Shown here: piece by piece, positions 62,313 through 64,000 of the stretch
Position numbering within the stretch: position 1 is the stretch's first letter
Layout of the letters: each line of letters opens with the position of its first letter
Assembly: GCF_001411555.2 (NCBI RefSeq)
Contig: NC_049901.1
Coordinates: 38,038,964 to 38,102,963, forward strand
Length of the DNA stretch: 64,000 nucleotides
Direction: 5' to 3'
Source: Juglans regia
Taxonomy: Eukaryota > Streptophyta > Magnoliopsida > Fagales > Juglandaceae
The notes under the pieces: generated by a model
What the model was told of the DNA's origin: nothing
The model's database searches: none
The model's input: the letters and a program-made list of their open reading frames with translations, nothing else
Made by a program: the position numbers and the translations under genes

Positions 62313-62707
62313 CTTTCCAAATATCTAAGGGAAATATACAAATTGGTTCAACATGTATATATAATAAAATTGCTTAATGTAATATTGAAGAATAGAAGTG
62401 TATGAAAGAGCACGATAAAACTTCACAGCTTCTATAATTCATGAAAAATGATAGTATGCCCCCTCATTTTGTTTCCTTAATTATTTTGACCGGTATTTAA
62501 ATTTTATTACTTAATGATTAAAGAAGTGACTATTAGAGCATTGATATTTTTTTATTTTTTAAAAATGTTTAAAGATATTTAAAAAATAAAAGAAAATAAA
62601 AAAAGTAGGATTTACGTGGGTCACTACTGGCACAAAAAATAAGATATTGCATCAATGGCACAAAAAAAGGCATTCAAGAAGATATGGAAGCCATCAAAAT
62701 AACATCA
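62313..62707. other. Non-coding spacer
   Basis: AT-rich sequence between the pseudogene and the inverted LTR copy. The 62440-62600 part resembles 46150-46330. Confidence 0.5.
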
Positions 62708-63001
62708 TGTTGGAACAAAATGGGCTGCAAAATAAAAAATAGTGAGAGAAAAGTTTACTTCATGGTGCATTATAATGTCGTTTTCCTTAAGACAATATTT
62801 GCCCCCACCAATAAAGCCCAAGTAAATTAGATCCCGAATACAATAAAGTCCAAAACAAGTATGTTTGTCTAACTGCGTAATGCACATACAAAATTAGATC
62901 TCGAATACCCTCAAATTTTGCTATTCAACCAAGAAATTAGAAATTTGTTCTCTCAAACAGATTCTAACAAGTTTTGAAGAAGTGAAAACTTGGGAGAGAG
63001 T

Positions 63002-63036
<35 letters not shown>

Positions 63037-63202
63037 TCGAAATTAAATTTTGGAATACTCAAATGGCAGGCCAATGAGTCTATTTATAGATGCCAATTAA
63101 AGATGCGAACGAAAAGTTATTACTTTTTGTTTTTCTGAAAACTGTTCGGAATATGTATATATATTATGTCTATTGCCATAAGACACAACAGTTGGACTAG
63201 TT
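62708..63202 (-). mobile_element. Inverted partial copy of the solo LTR at 60369-61328
   Basis: About 494 bp matching 60836-61328 in reverse orientation, from TGTTGGAACAAA at 62708 (the LTR 3' end) to the GTCCAAC homology near 63199. It includes the shared TATA (CTATTTATAG, about 63080) and an (AG)n microsatellite at about 63001-63034. The two copies differ by many substitutions and indels. Confidence 0.65.
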
Positions 63203-64000
63203 ATATGCTCAAATGACATATGTCATTTTTATAGAGATGGATTGAGGAAGTTTCTTCCTACCTTGGGAAACTCTGTCCATAGCTAGAATATTATTATTTT
63301 ATCTTAAATTTATCATTTCTTCACAACTACACTTAATGATGATCCTATAGCAAGAAATTCATAATAGGATTCACAACAATATTTATCTTATGATTTTCAG
63401 TCACACTTGTTTGATATGATATATGTTAAATGACTTTCCATGTCAATCACTTAAATTATAGAATTTTTAGAGGAAGTTATTCTTGGAAGGGCATTTGACA
63501 AGCTAAGAGAAAGTCTTACAGAGAGTTATGTATAGAGGGTAGGCAATTATCCGATGTTAACATTTGGAATGATAACTGACTTGAAACAATAGTCACTTTA
63601 AAGTCACCCTGCATGAAGATGTAGGATTCTCAGAGAAACTTATTACTATGAGCAAGGCACGGGATGGTGGAATATTAAAAAAAAATTAGGAATATTGCCT
63701 GAAGTTCAACTAATAAGTTCGGGGGAATTCTCATTTAAGAGCACCATCCTGTAAGTGAAAACAATGCAGTCTAACAGTGGTGCAGGAAAGAACTCAAATT
63801 ATGCGAGAAAAAAGAAAGATTTAGGTTAAAAGTTTCCCTTGATCAGAGCTTGTCACGAGACCTTGACTACCAGGTAGAACCTAGCTCCAAGGAAAATTTA
63901 GCAAGATGATAAATTGAGCAAAACCCAATTTGGCTCTAAAATCTGGGCATGAGCCCCTTTTGCTACATTGTAACCTACAAAAGTTTTAGGTACCAAGAAG
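63203..64000. other. Unassigned sequence to the window end
   Basis: No gene, domain or repeat that I recognise on either strand. Confidence 0.5.

Noticed and set aside
60369..63202. A single long inverted-repeat (foldback) transposon
   Set aside because: The left copy sits exactly inside a dated copia LTR whose far end and target duplication lie between the two copies, so they are separate insertions.

Overview
The window is plant nuclear DNA, most likely from a woody eudicot. It is AT-rich, its genes have many short GT-AG introns, and most of the sequence is transposable-element debris. The species cannot be fixed from the sequence; a Fagales-type tree is only my guess, from the style of the MITEs and retroelements.

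Layout. (1) Positions 1-8361 and 9907-18265 are near-identical copies of one block, offset by 9906 then 9904 bp. The only change I can see is one TC unit in a microsatellite. A 100-N assembly gap (8362-8461) and 1445 bp of single-copy sequence lie between them. Each copy holds a small intronless RING-H2 gene, a Tourist-like MITE, a decayed LINE and the start of an antisense copia gag fragment. A non-autonomous hAT element with an 8-bp target duplication spans the left border. (2) At 17934-23935 lies an antisense copia remnant whose primer-binding site is split by a 4.7-kb hAT element. That element has a transposase frame with one internal stop, a ~127-bp palindrome-rich tandem array and large GC-rich palindromes. 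(3) 23936-27600 is non-coding. (4) 27606-32354 is a candidate TIR element with repeat-rich contents and a broken ORF with a repeated FDLNQ-type motif; it ends about 130 bp before a host gene. (5) Two intact host genes converge: a 2-oxoglutarate/Fe(II) dioxygenase (+, 11 exons, 336 aa) and a cytosolic-type NADP-malic enzyme (-, 19 exons, 588 aa). Both were rebuilt here exon by exon with every splice phase consistent. (6) 44.3-49.5 kb is intergenic with MITEs and a cluster of four G-boxes. (7) 49606-55060 is a complete young Ty1-copia element (403-bp LTRs, TSD AGAAC) inserted between the A and B boxes of a tRNA-like SINE. (8) 55441-61362 is an older copia element (TSD ACGCA, TA...TA termini) whose 3' LTR is split by a solo-LTR-like insertion containing tRNA-like boxes. 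(9) 61559-62312 is a broken V-ATPase subunit D copy, followed by an inverted copy of the same LTR family.

The host content is therefore a RING-type E3 ligase gene (one locus if the duplication is an assembly artefact), a 2-ODD and an NADP-ME. They do not form a pathway cluster. Nothing here proves a new biological system. The most unusual items are the palindromic array in the hAT element, the FDLNQ-repeat ORF in the 4.7-kb candidate element, the four-G-box cluster and the hairpin-rich copia leader.
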